A stretch of DNA of 64,000 nucleotides from Methylobacterium sp. 77. GTDB lineage: Bacteria; Pseudomonadota; Alphaproteobacteria; Rhizobiales; Beijerinckiaceae. Numbering within the stretch: position 1 is the stretch's first letter; each line of letters begins with the position of its first letter. The stretch spans positions 119,501 to 183,500 of the forward strand of contig NZ_KB910516.1 in the NCBI RefSeq assembly GCF_000372825.1, written 5' to 3'. Both the position numbers and the translations under genes were made by a program. Below the pieces are notes generated by a model. It worked only from the letters and a program-made list of their open reading frames with translations. It did no database searches and had not been told where the DNA came from. Below are positions 44,911 through 53,715 of this stretch, in pieces.

Positions 44911-46848
44911 ATGCCTGTTCGCAAGTGGGGTGAGGAGCAGCGCGTCAACACCACGGTCACCGGAGACCAGACCTCGGCGGCGGTCACGGTTCTGAACAAC
45001 GGTAACTTCGTCTCTGTCTGGCAGGATGGCAGCGGTTCGGTCGCGGTCCTGCGCGGACAGATGTTCGACACCACCGGACAGCCGATCGGGCGCGAGTTTC
45101 TGGTCGACAAGACCACGATCGGCGACACGCTGCCGACCATCGCGCCGCTGGCGAATGGCGGCTTCATCGTCTCCTATCAACATTATGCCTCGCCCGAGAA
45201 TCAGGACCTCTACGTCTCGGTCTTCGACGCGGCGGGCGTCTATCAGAACCGGATCGTATCGACATCGTTCTCCCACCAGTTCAGTCCCGACGTGGCTCAA
45301 CTCGGCAACGGGGCGGAATCGATCCTGGTCTGGGAAGATCTCGGGTCGAACAATGGCGATATCCGTGCCGCTGCATATGCCGCCGACGGAACGCTGAAGC
45401 CGTCTTTCGTCGTCAACAGCGTCGTCGAGGGGGAGCAATCCCACGCCGCGATCACGGCGGGGCCTCTGAGCATCCTCCCCGTCGCCGTCTGGAGCAGCGG
45501 CAACAGCATCAAGGGCTCGCTCCTGGGCCCTGATGGAATCATCGGGTCCGAGTTCCAGGTCAACGTTCCCACCGGCGATATCCCGATGGAACCGGATGTG
45601 GCCTATATCGGCGCCGGCCGCTTCGTGGTGACCTGGACATCGTTCAATCAGGGCAGCGGCGGCGGCATCCACGCACGCCTGTTCGGGGTCTATGGTGGGA
45701 TCGCGCATCCGATCGCGAGCGAGATCTTCGTCAACGCGACCACGGAGGGCGGCGATTCCACGATCACGCCGCTGCACAATGGCGGCTTCGTGGTCTCGTG
45801 GTCCGAATCCAATTTCTTTGGCGCCGGCACCGGACCGGACACGTCCGGGTCATCGATCCACCTTCAGGCATTCGACGGTTCGGGTGCGAAGATGGGGGGC
45901 GAGACCATCGTCAACACGACGACGACGAACTCGCAGCTCAACCCGTCGGTGACGGCGCTGATGGACGACCGCGTCGTGGTGACCTGGACCGATTACAGCG
46001 GAACGGGTGGGGATGCATCGGGCACGTCCATCAAGATGCAGATCGTCGATCCGCGCGATGGACTGATCTTCGGCGCCGGTGGCGACGACGTCCTTTACGG
46101 CCACGACTTCGTCAACGACGAGATGAACGGTGGCGACGGCAACGACAAGCTCTACGGCCTCGATGGAGCGGACGCACTCTACGGCGGAGACAATAACGAC
46201 CGTCTGGATGGCGGACACGGTGCCGACATGATGGTCGGCGGAACCGGTAACGACACCTACTTCGTCGACACGATCGATGACCGGATCATCGAGCGCAACG
46301 AGACCGGAACCGACACTGTCTATTCCAGCGTGACCTACTCCTTGGCCGGACAATACGCGGAGCGCCTGTATCTCACCGGCTCCGCAGCGATCAACGCGAC
46401 CGGCAACAGTCTGAACAACGTGCTCAACGGCAATACGGGAGCTAACAAACTGGTGGGCGGTGATGGCGCCGACACGTTGAATGGTGGCCTCGGCAAGGAC
46501 TCGCTGTTCGGCGGAACAGGCAACGATAGCTTCGCCTTCTCCACCAAGCTCTCGTCAGCCAATGTCGACGTGATCAACGACTTCGCCAACGTGTCCGGCA
46601 ACAACGACACGATCAGGCTCGACAACGCTATTTTCACCGCGCTGATCAAGACCGGAACCCTGGCCACGGCCCTCTTCGCCGCCAACACCACCGGGACCGC
46701 GACCCAGAGCGATGACCGGATCGTCTACGAGACCGATACGGGCAACTTGTATTACGACCATGACGGGTCTGGCGGCGATGCCGGCATTCTCTTCGCCGTC
46801 CTCAAAGCCCATCCCGCTTTGACGGCCAGCGACTTCGTCGTGTTCTGA
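44911..46848 (+). CDS. Secreted RTX protein with propeller-like N-terminal repeats
   Basis: A 645-residue acidic protein without a signal peptide. The N-terminal ~370 residues contain about seven related repeats with an L-x-NGGFVVSW-type core near residues 27, 80, 131, 181, 231, 287 and 348, a 50-60-residue period suggesting a beta-propeller. Residues ~386-450 and ~510-545 are RTX calcium-binding nonapeptides (GGDGNDKLYG, GGTGNDTYFVD, GGLGKDSLFG), and the C-terminus (~550-645) is a typical type I secretion tail ending SDFVVF. Export by an ABC-type I system is expected; no exporter genes are adjacent. Function is unknown; surface or extracellular binding, or enzyme activity, is possible. Confidence 0.85.
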   Translation: MPVRKWGEEQRVNTTVTGDQTSAAVTVLNNGNFVSVWQDGSGSVAVLRGQMFDTTGQPIGREFLVDKTTIGDTLPTIAPLANGGFIVSYQHYASPENQDLYVSVFDAAGVYQNRIVSTSFSHQFSPDVAQLGNGAESILVWEDLGSNNGDIRAAAYAADGTLKPSFVVNSVVEGEQSHAAITAGPLSILPVAVWSSGNSIKGSLLGPDGIIGSEFQVNVPTGDIPMEPDVAYIGAGRFVVTWTSFNQGSGGGIHARLFGVYGGIAHPIASEIFVNATTEGGDSTITPLHNGGFVVSWSESNFFGAGTGPDTSGSSIHLQAFDGSGAKMGGETIVNTTTTNSQLNPSVTALMDDRVVVTWTDYSGTGGDASGTSIKMQIVDPRDGLIFGAGGDDVLYGHDFVNDEMNGGDGNDKLYGLDGADALYGGDNNDRLDGGHGADMMVGGTGNDTYFVDTIDDRIIERNETGTDTVYSSVTYSLAGQYAERLYLTGSAAINATGNSLNNVLNGNTGANKLVGGDGADTLNGGLGKDSLFGGTGNDSFAFSTKLSSANVDVINDFANVSGNNDTIRLDNAIFTALIKTGTLATALFAANTTGTATQSDDRIVYETDTGNLYYDHDGSGGDAGILFAVLKAHPALTASDFVVF

Positions 46849-46905
46849 CACGACGACCGCCTCCAGAGATCGCAACGCGGGAGCCTGGGACCGAACCTTC
46901 GTGCG

Positions 46906-47484
46906 TCAGTGTCCGGAATTCACCCAGCGGACGACGTCGGCGAGGACGATGCTCAGCGCGGCATCGAGACCTACCGCGGCATTGCCGGCCTCCACCTTCG
47001 CCACCGGCACCCTTGCAGTGAAGATGCGCGCGGCGACCACCTTGCCGGTGCCGTCGGTGATCAGCTTGGCCGAGATGTCCACCACCGCCTCGCCGGAGCC
47101 TGTCGCGATGTCGAAGGCGCGGATTTCGCTGATCAGCGCATAATCGGCGACGATCTTGTCTCCGGGGCGGCTCACGGATTTCAGGCGGCCTGAATTCTCC
47201 AGGCTCTGGATCAACCGCGTCTGGACGAGGCGGGGCAGGCGATCGGCCCATTGGCCGCCGCCGAGGAACGAAAGCTCCCCACCAGTCTGGCGAACGATGA
47301 TGCGGTCCTGCTCAAAAGGCTGGAGTCCGACCGGCTCGGCCACCGAGATCGACCGTGCCGCCACGCTCGGCCGGCCGGAACTCGGCAGGGCGGCGAGATC
47401 GAAGGTGAGGGGCGCCCCGCCGCCGCAACCGCCGAGGACGGTGGCAAGACAGGCGAGCACGAGAGCATTCGAGCGAAACGTCAT
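46906..47484 (-). CDS. ABC-type transport auxiliary lipoprotein (Mla-associated)
   Basis: A 192-residue lipoprotein. The ATG at 47484 begins a lipoprotein signal peptide with lipobox VLGGC (Cys ~20), after which the mature protein carries the ABC-type transport auxiliary domain (LTFDLAALPSS, then SISVAEPVGLQPFEQDRIIVR). It is the last gene of the Mla-type unit (mlaE-mlaF-mlaD-lipoprotein), 109 bp after mlaD. In rhizobia-type Mla systems this protein is thought to work at the outer membrane or in the periplasm with MlaD. Confidence 0.88.
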   Translation of the reverse strand: MTFRSNALVLACLATVLGGCGGGAPLTFDLAALPSSGRPSVAARSISVAEPVGLQPFEQDRIIVRQTGGELSFLGGGQWADRLPRLVQTRLIQSLENSGRLKSVSRPGDKIVADYALISEIRAFDIATGSGEAVVDISAKLITDGTGKVVAARIFTARVPVAKVEAGNAAVGLDAALSIVLADVVRWVNSGH

Positions 47485-47593
47485 CCGGCGGGCCTGGGAA
47501 CCTTTGCAGTGCGACACGAAGCGCAACCGTAAACTACGGCAAAGCCGTTTTCGTGCCGTGTCGTCGGACACCTGCGGCCTGATCCACCGAGGT

Positions 47594-48676
47594 TCAGCGA
47601 CCACCGTTGTATTCCGGCAACGACGGCTTGCCACCGAAGATCACCTGGGAGGGGTCCCGCTCGAGGCTTTTCACCGTGCGGTTGAGCGTATTCAGCGTGC
47701 GCTGCCCATCCGAGGACAGGGCCTCGACCTCGCGCCGTCCAGTGCCGCTGAGCCGGCTGAAGCTCGACGCGATGGTGGAGGTCCGCTTATCGAGATTCTC
47801 GGACAGGGTGCGGAAGGCCTTGCCGGCGTCGCGCACCGAGATGGCGGCGTCGCGAACCTCGGCGAAGGTGCTGCTGCCGGCCTGACCGGATGCCGAGCCG
47901 AGGAAGCCTTCAGCGCCCTTCAACACGTTGTCGACCCGGTCGGCCGAGGCGTTGAGCTTGCCGGCGAGCGATCGTGCATCCTTCACCGCGCCCTCGATAT
48001 CGGGCGTCGTGGTGTTGAGTGCGGCGGAGAAGCGCTCGGCGTTGTCGATGACCCGGTTGAGCTTCTGTCCGTCGATGGCCTTCACCAGCGAGCTCACCGC
48101 CGGCCCGGCATCGTTCAGGGTCTTGGAAAAGGCTTCGACGTTGGCGAGCGTCCTGGTGATCGCGCCTTCGTTGCCGGCGACGAGTTTGTCGAGGCGCTGC
48201 AGCATGTCGTCGGCGCGCTGCGCGATCTGCTTGGCCGCCGCCATCATGTCCTGAATGTCGGAACTGTCGGCGAAGATCGTCGGGGTCTGGTCGCCCGAAC
48301 CCGGTGTGAGCGGCGGCGAATCCGCGTTGCCGCCCGAGAGTGAGATCGTCGACACGCCAGTCAGCATCGCGGAATCGAGGCGGGCGCGGGTGTCGGCGCG
48401 CAGAGGCGTGGTCCGGTCCACTTCCACCATGGCGACGACGCGGCGCGGGTCCTGCGGCAGCAGGCGCACATCCATCACCTCGCCGACCTTGATGCCGTTG
48501 AAAGCGACGGTCGAACCCTTGGCGAGCCCGCCGACGCTGCCGGAAAAGACGATGCGCACGCCCTGGCGGACCTGGCTCCGCGATCCGCCCTGCAGCCAGA
48601 AAACGAAGCCGAAGGCGGCCACGAGGACCGCAAGGGTGAAGGCGCCGACAAGGGCGTAGTTCGCACGGGTCTCCAT
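47594..48676 (-). CDS. mlaD: MlaD-family MCE protein of a lipid ABC transporter
   Basis: A 360-residue MCE protein. It has one N-terminal membrane anchor (YALVGAFTLAVLVAAFGFVFW, residues ~6-27), the MCE domain at ~38-115 (VRIVFSGSVGGLAKGSTVAF) and a long helical periplasmic C-terminus. MCE proteins form hexameric tunnels that carry phospholipids between the membranes. The ATG at 48676 (METRANY) is preferred; an ATG at 48688 has GGAG only 1 bp away. Its frame overlaps the mlaF end in the longest reading, but the selected start leaves an 83-bp gap. Confidence 0.93.
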   Translation of the reverse strand: METRANYALVGAFTLAVLVAAFGFVFWLQGGSRSQVRQGVRIVFSGSVGGLAKGSTVAFNGIKVGEVMDVRLLPQDPRRVVAMVEVDRTTPLRADTRARLDSAMLTGVSTISLSGGNADSPPLTPGSGDQTPTIFADSSDIQDMMAAAKQIAQRADDMLQRLDKLVAGNEGAITRTLANVEAFSKTLNDAGPAVSSLVKAIDGQKLNRVIDNAERFSAALNTTTPDIEGAVKDARSLAGKLNASADRVDNVLKGAEGFLGSASGQAGSSTFAEVRDAAISVRDAGKAFRTLSENLDKRTSTIASSFSRLSGTGRREVEALSSDGQRTLNTLNRTVKSLERDPSQVIFGGKPSLPEYNGGR

Positions 48677-48759
48677 CGGATCAGCCATACTCCGGATGGG
48701 CATCGCCCGTGCGGTGCGCCACGGCACGCAAGGCGTGGACCGTCCGCAGGTTCCTGTGT

Positions 48760-49584
48760 TCAAGCATGGGCGTGCACCCCGCCGGTCACGATGGCGCGGG
48801 CCCGCTTGCCGTGGAAATAAGAGCGCAGCCAGGGATGGTCGCTCGCCAGCATGGCGTCGATCGGGCCCTGCGCGATGATCTGGCCGTCGCCGAGGGCCGC
48901 GATGCGATCGCAGGCCGTGTAGAGGCTGTCGAGATCGTGCGTCACCATGAAGACGGTGAGACCCAGCGTCTGTTTCAGCGTGGCCACCAATTCGTCGAAC
49001 TCGCCGGCGCCGATCGGGTCGAGACCGGAGGTCGGCTCGTCGAGGAAGAGGATTTCCGGGTCGAGGGCGAGGGAGCGGGCGAGCGCGGCGCGCTTGATCA
49101 TGCCGCCCGAGAGTTCGGAAGGCAGCTTGTCGGCGGCATCGGGCTTCAGGCCCACCATCTCGATCTTGAGGCGCGCGAACTCGTCGAGCAGGCGCTCGGA
49201 CAGGTTCAGGTGCTCGCGCATGGGCATCTGGATATTCTGCTTGACGGTCAGGGCCGAGAACAGCGCGCCCTGTTGGAACAGGACGCCCCAGCGCTGCTCG
49301 ATCTGCCGGCGGCGGGCCATGGTCATTCCGTCGACATCCTCGCCGAACACCTCGATCGTGCCCGAACGCTTCGGCACGAGGCCGAGGATGGTCCGAGTCA
49401 ACACCGACTTGCCCTGCCCGGAAGGGCCGACGAAGCCGAGGATTTCGCCCCGATAGATGTCGAGGTTGAGCCCCTTCATCACGATCTTATCGCCAAAGCC
49501 GACCACGAGATCGCGGACGCCGATGATGACGTCGCGAGGTGGGGCGCTGTCGAACTGCGCGGGGGGCGAGGACATGTGATTCAC
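48760..49584 (-). CDS. mlaF: MlaF-type ABC transporter ATPase
   Basis: A 274-residue ATPase that energises Mla lipid transport. Walker A GPSGQGKS lies near residue 54, the signature LSGGM near 158, and Walker B ILFLDEPTSGLDP near 180. GTG at 49584 is in frame 3 codons before an ATG at 49575; either could be used. It begins 5 bp after the mlaE stop, so coupling with the permease is likely. Confidence 0.95.
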   Translation of the reverse strand: MNHMSSPPAQFDSAPPRDVIIGVRDLVVGFGDKIVMKGLNLDIYRGEILGFVGPSGQGKSVLTRTILGLVPKRSGTIEVFGEDVDGMTMARRRQIEQRWGVLFQQGALFSALTVKQNIQMPMREHLNLSERLLDEFARLKIEMVGLKPDAADKLPSELSGGMIKRAALARSLALDPEILFLDEPTSGLDPIGAGEFDELVATLKQTLGLTVFMVTHDLDSLYTACDRIAALGDGQIIAQGPIDAMLASDHPWLRSYFHGKRARAIVTGGVHAHA

Positions 49585-49589
49585 GGCGG

Positions 49590-50759
49590 TCAGAAATCGA
49601 TGGCCGCGAAGAACACGGCGAAAAGTCCATCAAGCACGATGACCATGAAAATAGACTTCACGACTGAGGCCGTGACGTGGCGCCCGAGCGATTCAGCCGA
49701 TCCTTCGACCGCGAAACCTTCGATCGTGGCGATGATTCCGATGATGAGTGCCATGAACGGCGCTTTGATCAGACCGACCGCCACGTGGTGGAACGAGACT
49801 GCGGCCTGGAGCCTGGCCAGGAACGCGTCGACGGTCATGCCGCCGTAGAGCGATGCGGTGAGGCCGCCGCCGGCCAGAGCCGCCAGTGAGGCGAGGAAGG
49901 CGAGGATCGGCAGGCCGATCACCAGCGCGAGAATGCGCGGCACGATGAGGATCTCGATCGGGTCGAGGCCCATCACCCGCAGGGCATCGACCTCCTCGCG
50001 CATGCGCATGGACCCGATCTCGGCGGTGAAGGCCGAGCCCGAACGTCCAGCCACCATGATCGAGGTGAGTAGGACGCCGAGTTCGCGCAGGATGAGCAGG
50101 CCGATCAGGTTGACGACGAAACTCTGCGCGCCGAAGCGCTGAAGCTGGAAGATGCCTTGCTGCGCGACGATGCCGCCCACCAGGAACGAGATCAGCATGA
50201 TGATCGGCACGCCGCGGAAGGCGACCTGTTCGAGCTGGTTGACCAGTGCCGTGCCGCGGAAGGTGCTGGGGCGCGAGGCGACTCGGATACACGCCGTCAC
50301 CACCTCTCCGAGGAAGGCCAGGCCGCTCACCAGATCGGATTTCGCCCCGACGACGCGCATTCCGAGATCGTGCAGGAAGCCGATGAAACGCCCGCGCTGC
50401 GGCTTGCCGATGTAGCCATCGTCCGGCAGCTTCATCTCGCCGAGGAGAATGCGGTGCTCGGGCGTGGTGCCGGCATAGGCGAGGCGGCCGCCGGCGGCTT
50501 CGATCTCGCCGCGGGTCCGTTCCAGCACCCAGGCGCCGAGTGTATCGAGGCGTTTGACGTCGGAGAGATCGAGGAGGATCGGAGTACCGTCGGCATGGCC
50601 GGCGATATGGGCGGCGGCCTTCTCCACGGACGAGCCCTGATCCGCAGTCCATCGGCCGCTCAAGGCGACGCGTCCACCCTCGCCGAGGATCACGGCTTCG
50701 GCGACATCTGGATTCTGTCTGGCTTCAGCGTGGCGCACGAAGCGCAACTCCCGGTTCAT
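49590..50759 (-). CDS. mlaE: MlaE-type permease with N-terminal STAS domain
   Basis: A 389-residue inner-membrane protein. Residues ~20-115 form a STAS-like domain (LLDLSDVKRLDTLGAWVL), and ~145-385 the MlaE permease with about six membrane segments (LVGGIVAQQG, ELGVLLTSIMVAGRSGSAFTAE). In E. coli the STAS protein MlaB is separate; here it is fused, the usual arrangement in many alphaproteobacteria. It is the first gene of the Mla unit. An inverted repeat lies directly upstream. Confidence 0.94.
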   Translation of the reverse strand: MNRELRFVRHAEARQNPDVAEAVILGEGGRVALSGRWTADQGSSVEKAAAHIAGHADGTPILLDLSDVKRLDTLGAWVLERTRGEIEAAGGRLAYAGTTPEHRILLGEMKLPDDGYIGKPQRGRFIGFLHDLGMRVVGAKSDLVSGLAFLGEVVTACIRVASRPSTFRGTALVNQLEQVAFRGVPIIMLISFLVGGIVAQQGIFQLQRFGAQSFVVNLIGLLILRELGVLLTSIMVAGRSGSAFTAEIGSMRMREEVDALRVMGLDPIEILIVPRILALVIGLPILAFLASLAALAGGGLTASLYGGMTVDAFLARLQAAVSFHHVAVGLIKAPFMALIIGIIATIEGFAVEGSAESLGRHVTASVVKSIFMVIVLDGLFAVFFAAIDF

Positions 50760-50769
50760 GCGTGAAAAA

Positions 50770-50811
50770 CGCAGATCAAGGTTACGGATTGGTCAAGGTT
50801 GGTGATCTGCG
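50770..50811. repeat. Inverted repeat upstream of the mla unit
   Basis: CGCAGATCA (50770-50778) and TGATCTGCG (50803-50811) are perfect 9-bp arms; the 24-bp loop contains AAGGTT twice. It lies in the 65-bp gap between the MFS gene stop and the mlaE start, both on the - strand. It could terminate the MFS transcript or regulate mlaE. Confidence 0.5.
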
Positions 50812-50824
50812 GCTGAGTGCTGAC

Positions 50825-52018
50825 TCACAAACGTGGCCGTGTGAAGGGCCCTCTCGCTGCGACGCGCGCGGAAAGTGTCACCAGGCACAGGCCGGACAGG
50901 GCCAGCGGCGCCATCAGTGCGAAGGCGAGGCTACCTCCACCGGCCTGATAAGCGACACCGCAGAGAATCGTGGCGCTCGCCGAAGCGAAGGCATTGACGG
51001 CGCTCGACATGCCCTGGGCGCGACCCCGTGCGCCGTCCGGCGCGAAGGCCGAGATCGCCGTCATCGCGCCGAGCTGCGTCGCGCCGAAGCTGAACGCGTG
51101 AAGCAGTTGCAGGAACAGGGCCGGCACGAGGTCGCTGCCGAACTGGGACAGCCCAATCACTCGCACGAGCGAGGCGACGGCTCCGAGGCCGATTAGCCGG
51201 AACGGTGTCCGCCAACGAGTGGGCCAGCGGCTGACCGTCGCAAAGAACACGATCTCGGCTGCGACGCCCGTCGCCCAGAGAAGGCCGATCCACGAGGAAG
51301 AGATGCCGTTGGCCTGCCAATGGATGCTGCCGAACGCATAGGTCGCCGCATGACTCGCCTGGATCGTCGCCTGCGCGCCGATGCAGAGCCAGAGCACGCG
51401 GGGCAGGCGCGGGCGCTCGCCCGTCTTCATCGGCGATCGAGGCACCTGCGCCTCCACTGGGCTCGCGAAGATGGTGGTCGCTGCGACGAGCGCGAGGCCG
51501 GTGAGAAGAACCGGCACGGCAAGGCGCTCTCCCATGCCGCTCAAGGCGGCCCCGCCGAGCAAGCTCGCGATGAGAAAGCCGACGGACCCGGCCATGCGGA
51601 TGCGGGCGTAGTCGAGCCTCTTGCTATGTCGGACGGCGGCAAGGGTCAGGTAATCGATCGTCGGTACGAGCGGTGCGCCGGCGGCGGCATTGACGGCGAC
51701 GAGCAGCGCGAGGATCGGCCATCCGACCGCGGCACCGGCCGGCATCAACGCGTAGGTGGCCGCAACCACGAGGCTGCCGACGAGGAGGAGGCGCCGCGCG
51801 GCCACGCCTCGGTCGATCAGCCCGACGAGTGGCGTCGTCGCGATGATCTTCATCGCGATGGGAAGCGCCAGCAGGGCTCCGATGATCCGCGCATCGAGGC
51901 CGAGCGCCTTCAGCCAGACCGGCATGAACGGCATGGCGATGCCGATCTCGACGAAGACCACAGCATAGAGCAGCGACAGACGCGCCGCCTTCGGCTCCGC
52001 CGGCATGGGTTGTGACAC
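50825..52018 (-). CDS. MFS transporter, PPP/HcaT-like family
   Basis: A 397-residue protein with about 12 membrane segments and the MFS_1-like/3-phenylpropionate transporter pattern (YAVVFVEIGIAMPFMPVWLK near the start). GTG at 52018 is the longest start; ATG at 52006 is an alternative, and neither has a strong ribosome site. Substrate unknown. It lies upstream of the mla unit on the same strand, separated by an inverted repeat, and diverges from the CheZ-type gene. Confidence 0.87.
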   Translation of the reverse strand: MSQPMPAEPKAARLSLLYAVVFVEIGIAMPFMPVWLKALGLDARIIGALLALPIAMKIIATTPLVGLIDRGVAARRLLLVGSLVVAATYALMPAGAAVGWPILALLVAVNAAAGAPLVPTIDYLTLAAVRHSKRLDYARIRMAGSVGFLIASLLGGAALSGMGERLAVPVLLTGLALVAATTIFASPVEAQVPRSPMKTGERPRLPRVLWLCIGAQATIQASHAATYAFGSIHWQANGISSSWIGLLWATGVAAEIVFFATVSRWPTRWRTPFRLIGLGAVASLVRVIGLSQFGSDLVPALFLQLLHAFSFGATQLGAMTAISAFAPDGARGRAQGMSSAVNAFASASATILCGVAYQAGGGSLAFALMAPLALSGLCLVTLSARVAARGPFTRPRL

Positions 52019-52094
52019 GGAGAAGACCGCTCGGTTGAGATGCGAAGCGACAGAAGGGCGAAGCGCTGCTGGCCGCTGACGAAGACCCGACCCG

Positions 52095-52109
52095 TAAAGC
52101 CGGCGTTAA
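52095..52109 (+). promoter_or_regulatory. Candidate CtrA-type site upstream of the CheZ-type gene
   Basis: TAAA (52095-52098), 7 bp, then TTAA (52106-52109): one mismatch from TTAA-N7-TTAA. It lies 80 bp before the chosen start. CtrA control of motility genes is common in alphaproteobacteria, but a single near-match is weak evidence. Confidence 0.25.
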
Positions 52110-52188
52110 AGCCGTCATGTCAATCTGCCGCCGCTGGTCCCCGCGACTTCGCGCAATGGCGCGAGGCACCATCAAGGACACGAGTTTC

Positions 52189-53166
52189 ATGTCGGTTATG
52201 CGTTCGCTCACATCGGTCGATGCGTCGGAATACGACCGGATCGAAGCCGCCATGAGCGAGAGCGAGCGCGGCCGCTGGTTCCTCGCCGAATATGGCCGCC
52301 GCAACCGGACCGCCGACACCGACATGCTGCTCGGCGCCATCTCGCGCCTCGAGCACGCGGTGACGGCCGACCGCCCCTCCGACCAGGAGAGCGAGCGGGT
52401 CGGGCGCATGCGCGGCGACCTGATGGACATGGCTCACGCCATTGCCCGCACCAAGGCCGAGATCGCGGCGATCAGCACGGTGGACCAGGATCAGAGCCGG
52501 CTCGGCATCGCCTCCGTCGCCCTCGACGCGATCATCCGCTCCACCGAGCGCGCAACGTCCGACATTCTCGGCGCCGCGGAGGAGGTCCAGGAGACCGCCT
52601 GGACCTTGCGCGAATCCGGCACCGATCCGTCGATCTGCGACGTGCTCGATCGCCGGGCCACGGAGATCTACACTGCCTGCTCGTTCCAGGACCTGACGGC
52701 GCAGCGCACTGCCCGCATCATCCATACCCTGCGCTATCTCGAAGAGCGCCTCGCGGCGATGATCGCGATCTGGGGTGGCGAGGTCGACTCGATTCCGCCG
52801 GCACCGGGCTCCACCCTGCCGAACGTCGCCGCGGACCTCGACCAGAGTGACGTGGATCGCTTCATCGACATGGACGTCGACCGGGTAGAGACCAAGCCCG
52901 TGCTGCCTCCTTTGCCTGTCTCGGAGAGCATGCACGACGAAGTGCTGTTCGTGGACACGTCATCGCCCGACGAAGGGGCCATGTCTGAAGGGCCTATTCA
53001 CGAAGTGCCCGATGCCGAGGTTTCGGACGACGAGGCCGCCCCTGTCGAGGTTCAGGACGACGAGGCCGAGCCGACGGCAATCGCAGCGGAGAAGACCGAC
53101 ATCGCCACGGCCTTCGCCGATATCGACGGCTTGAGCGAGGAAGAAAAACTCGCCCTGTTCTCCTGA
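52189..53166 (+). CDS. CheZ-type protein phosphatase
   Basis: A 325-residue helical protein. Near residues 175-190 it carries CSFQDLTAQR, the CheZ signature in which the Gln activates water to dephosphorylate CheY-P. The flanking helices (SVALDAIIRSTERATSDILGAAEEV) match CheZ, and an acidic low-complexity tail follows from ~240. The start at 52189 has AAGGA 10 bp upstream; ATG 52156 and 52198 are alternatives. Homologues in Methylobacterium-type genomes are annotated as CheZ, but no other chemotaxis gene is in the window, so the partner response regulator is unknown. Confidence 0.82.
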   Translation: MSVMRSLTSVDASEYDRIEAAMSESERGRWFLAEYGRRNRTADTDMLLGAISRLEHAVTADRPSDQESERVGRMRGDLMDMAHAIARTKAEIAAISTVDQDQSRLGIASVALDAIIRSTERATSDILGAAEEVQETAWTLRESGTDPSICDVLDRRATEIYTACSFQDLTAQRTARIIHTLRYLEERLAAMIAIWGGEVDSIPPAPGSTLPNVAADLDQSDVDRFIDMDVDRVETKPVLPPLPVSESMHDEVLFVDTSSPDEGAMSEGPIHEVPDAEVSDDEAAPVEVQDDEAEPTAIAAEKTDIATAFADIDGLSEEEKLALFS

Positions 53167-53219
53167 ACCTGAAGAATTCAACCGCGCGCAGCGTCTCCGG
53201 CGCTGATAAAAGGGCCGCC

Positions 53220-53660
53220 ATGGCCCTTCATCTCCTGAAGCTCTGCGTCGGTCCCGCGACGATCGAGGAGCTAGAACAGCGCATCGCCCGCAATCGGGCC
53301 GACGCGTCGGAGGCGGGGCGCGATCCTTCCACATTCCATGTGACGCGGATGGTGCCGAAGCGGGCTTCGGCCATCGCCGGCCAGGGCTCGATCTACTGGG
53401 TCATCAAGGGCACGTTGTGCTGCCGTCAATCGATCATGGCGATCGAGCCGTTCACGGATACGGATGGAATCGGACGTTGCCGCCTCGTCCTCGATCCCGT
53501 GGTCGTGGCGGTCAATCCGCGCCCCTGCCGACCGTTTCAGGGCTGGCGCTATCTGACGGTTCGGTCGGCACCGGCCGATCTCGACATGCACCGGTCCGAC
53601 GGCCTCGCCGACATGCCCGAGTCGCTGCGCCGTGAACTCTCCGTCCTCGGCCTGATCTGA
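53220..53660 (+). CDS. DUF1489 family protein
   Basis: A 146-residue soluble protein of the DUF1489 family (LHLLKLCVGPATIEEL at the start, GQGSIYWVIKGTLCCRQSI near residue 57, GWRYL near 107). It is conserved in alphaproteobacteria without an assigned function; the ordered Cys pair may be structural. It starts 53 bp after the CheZ-type gene on the same strand and converges on the giant coiled-coil gene. Confidence 0.87.
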   Translation: MALHLLKLCVGPATIEELEQRIARNRADASEAGRDPSTFHVTRMVPKRASAIAGQGSIYWVIKGTLCCRQSIMAIEPFTDTDGIGRCRLVLDPVVVAVNPRPCRPFQGWRYLTVRSAPADLDMHRSDGLADMPESLRRELSVLGLI

Positions 53661-53715
53661 CGTTCACCTCGATGCGTCGACGGAGAGGCTTTCGCCGTCC
53701 CGTCGACGCAGCATC

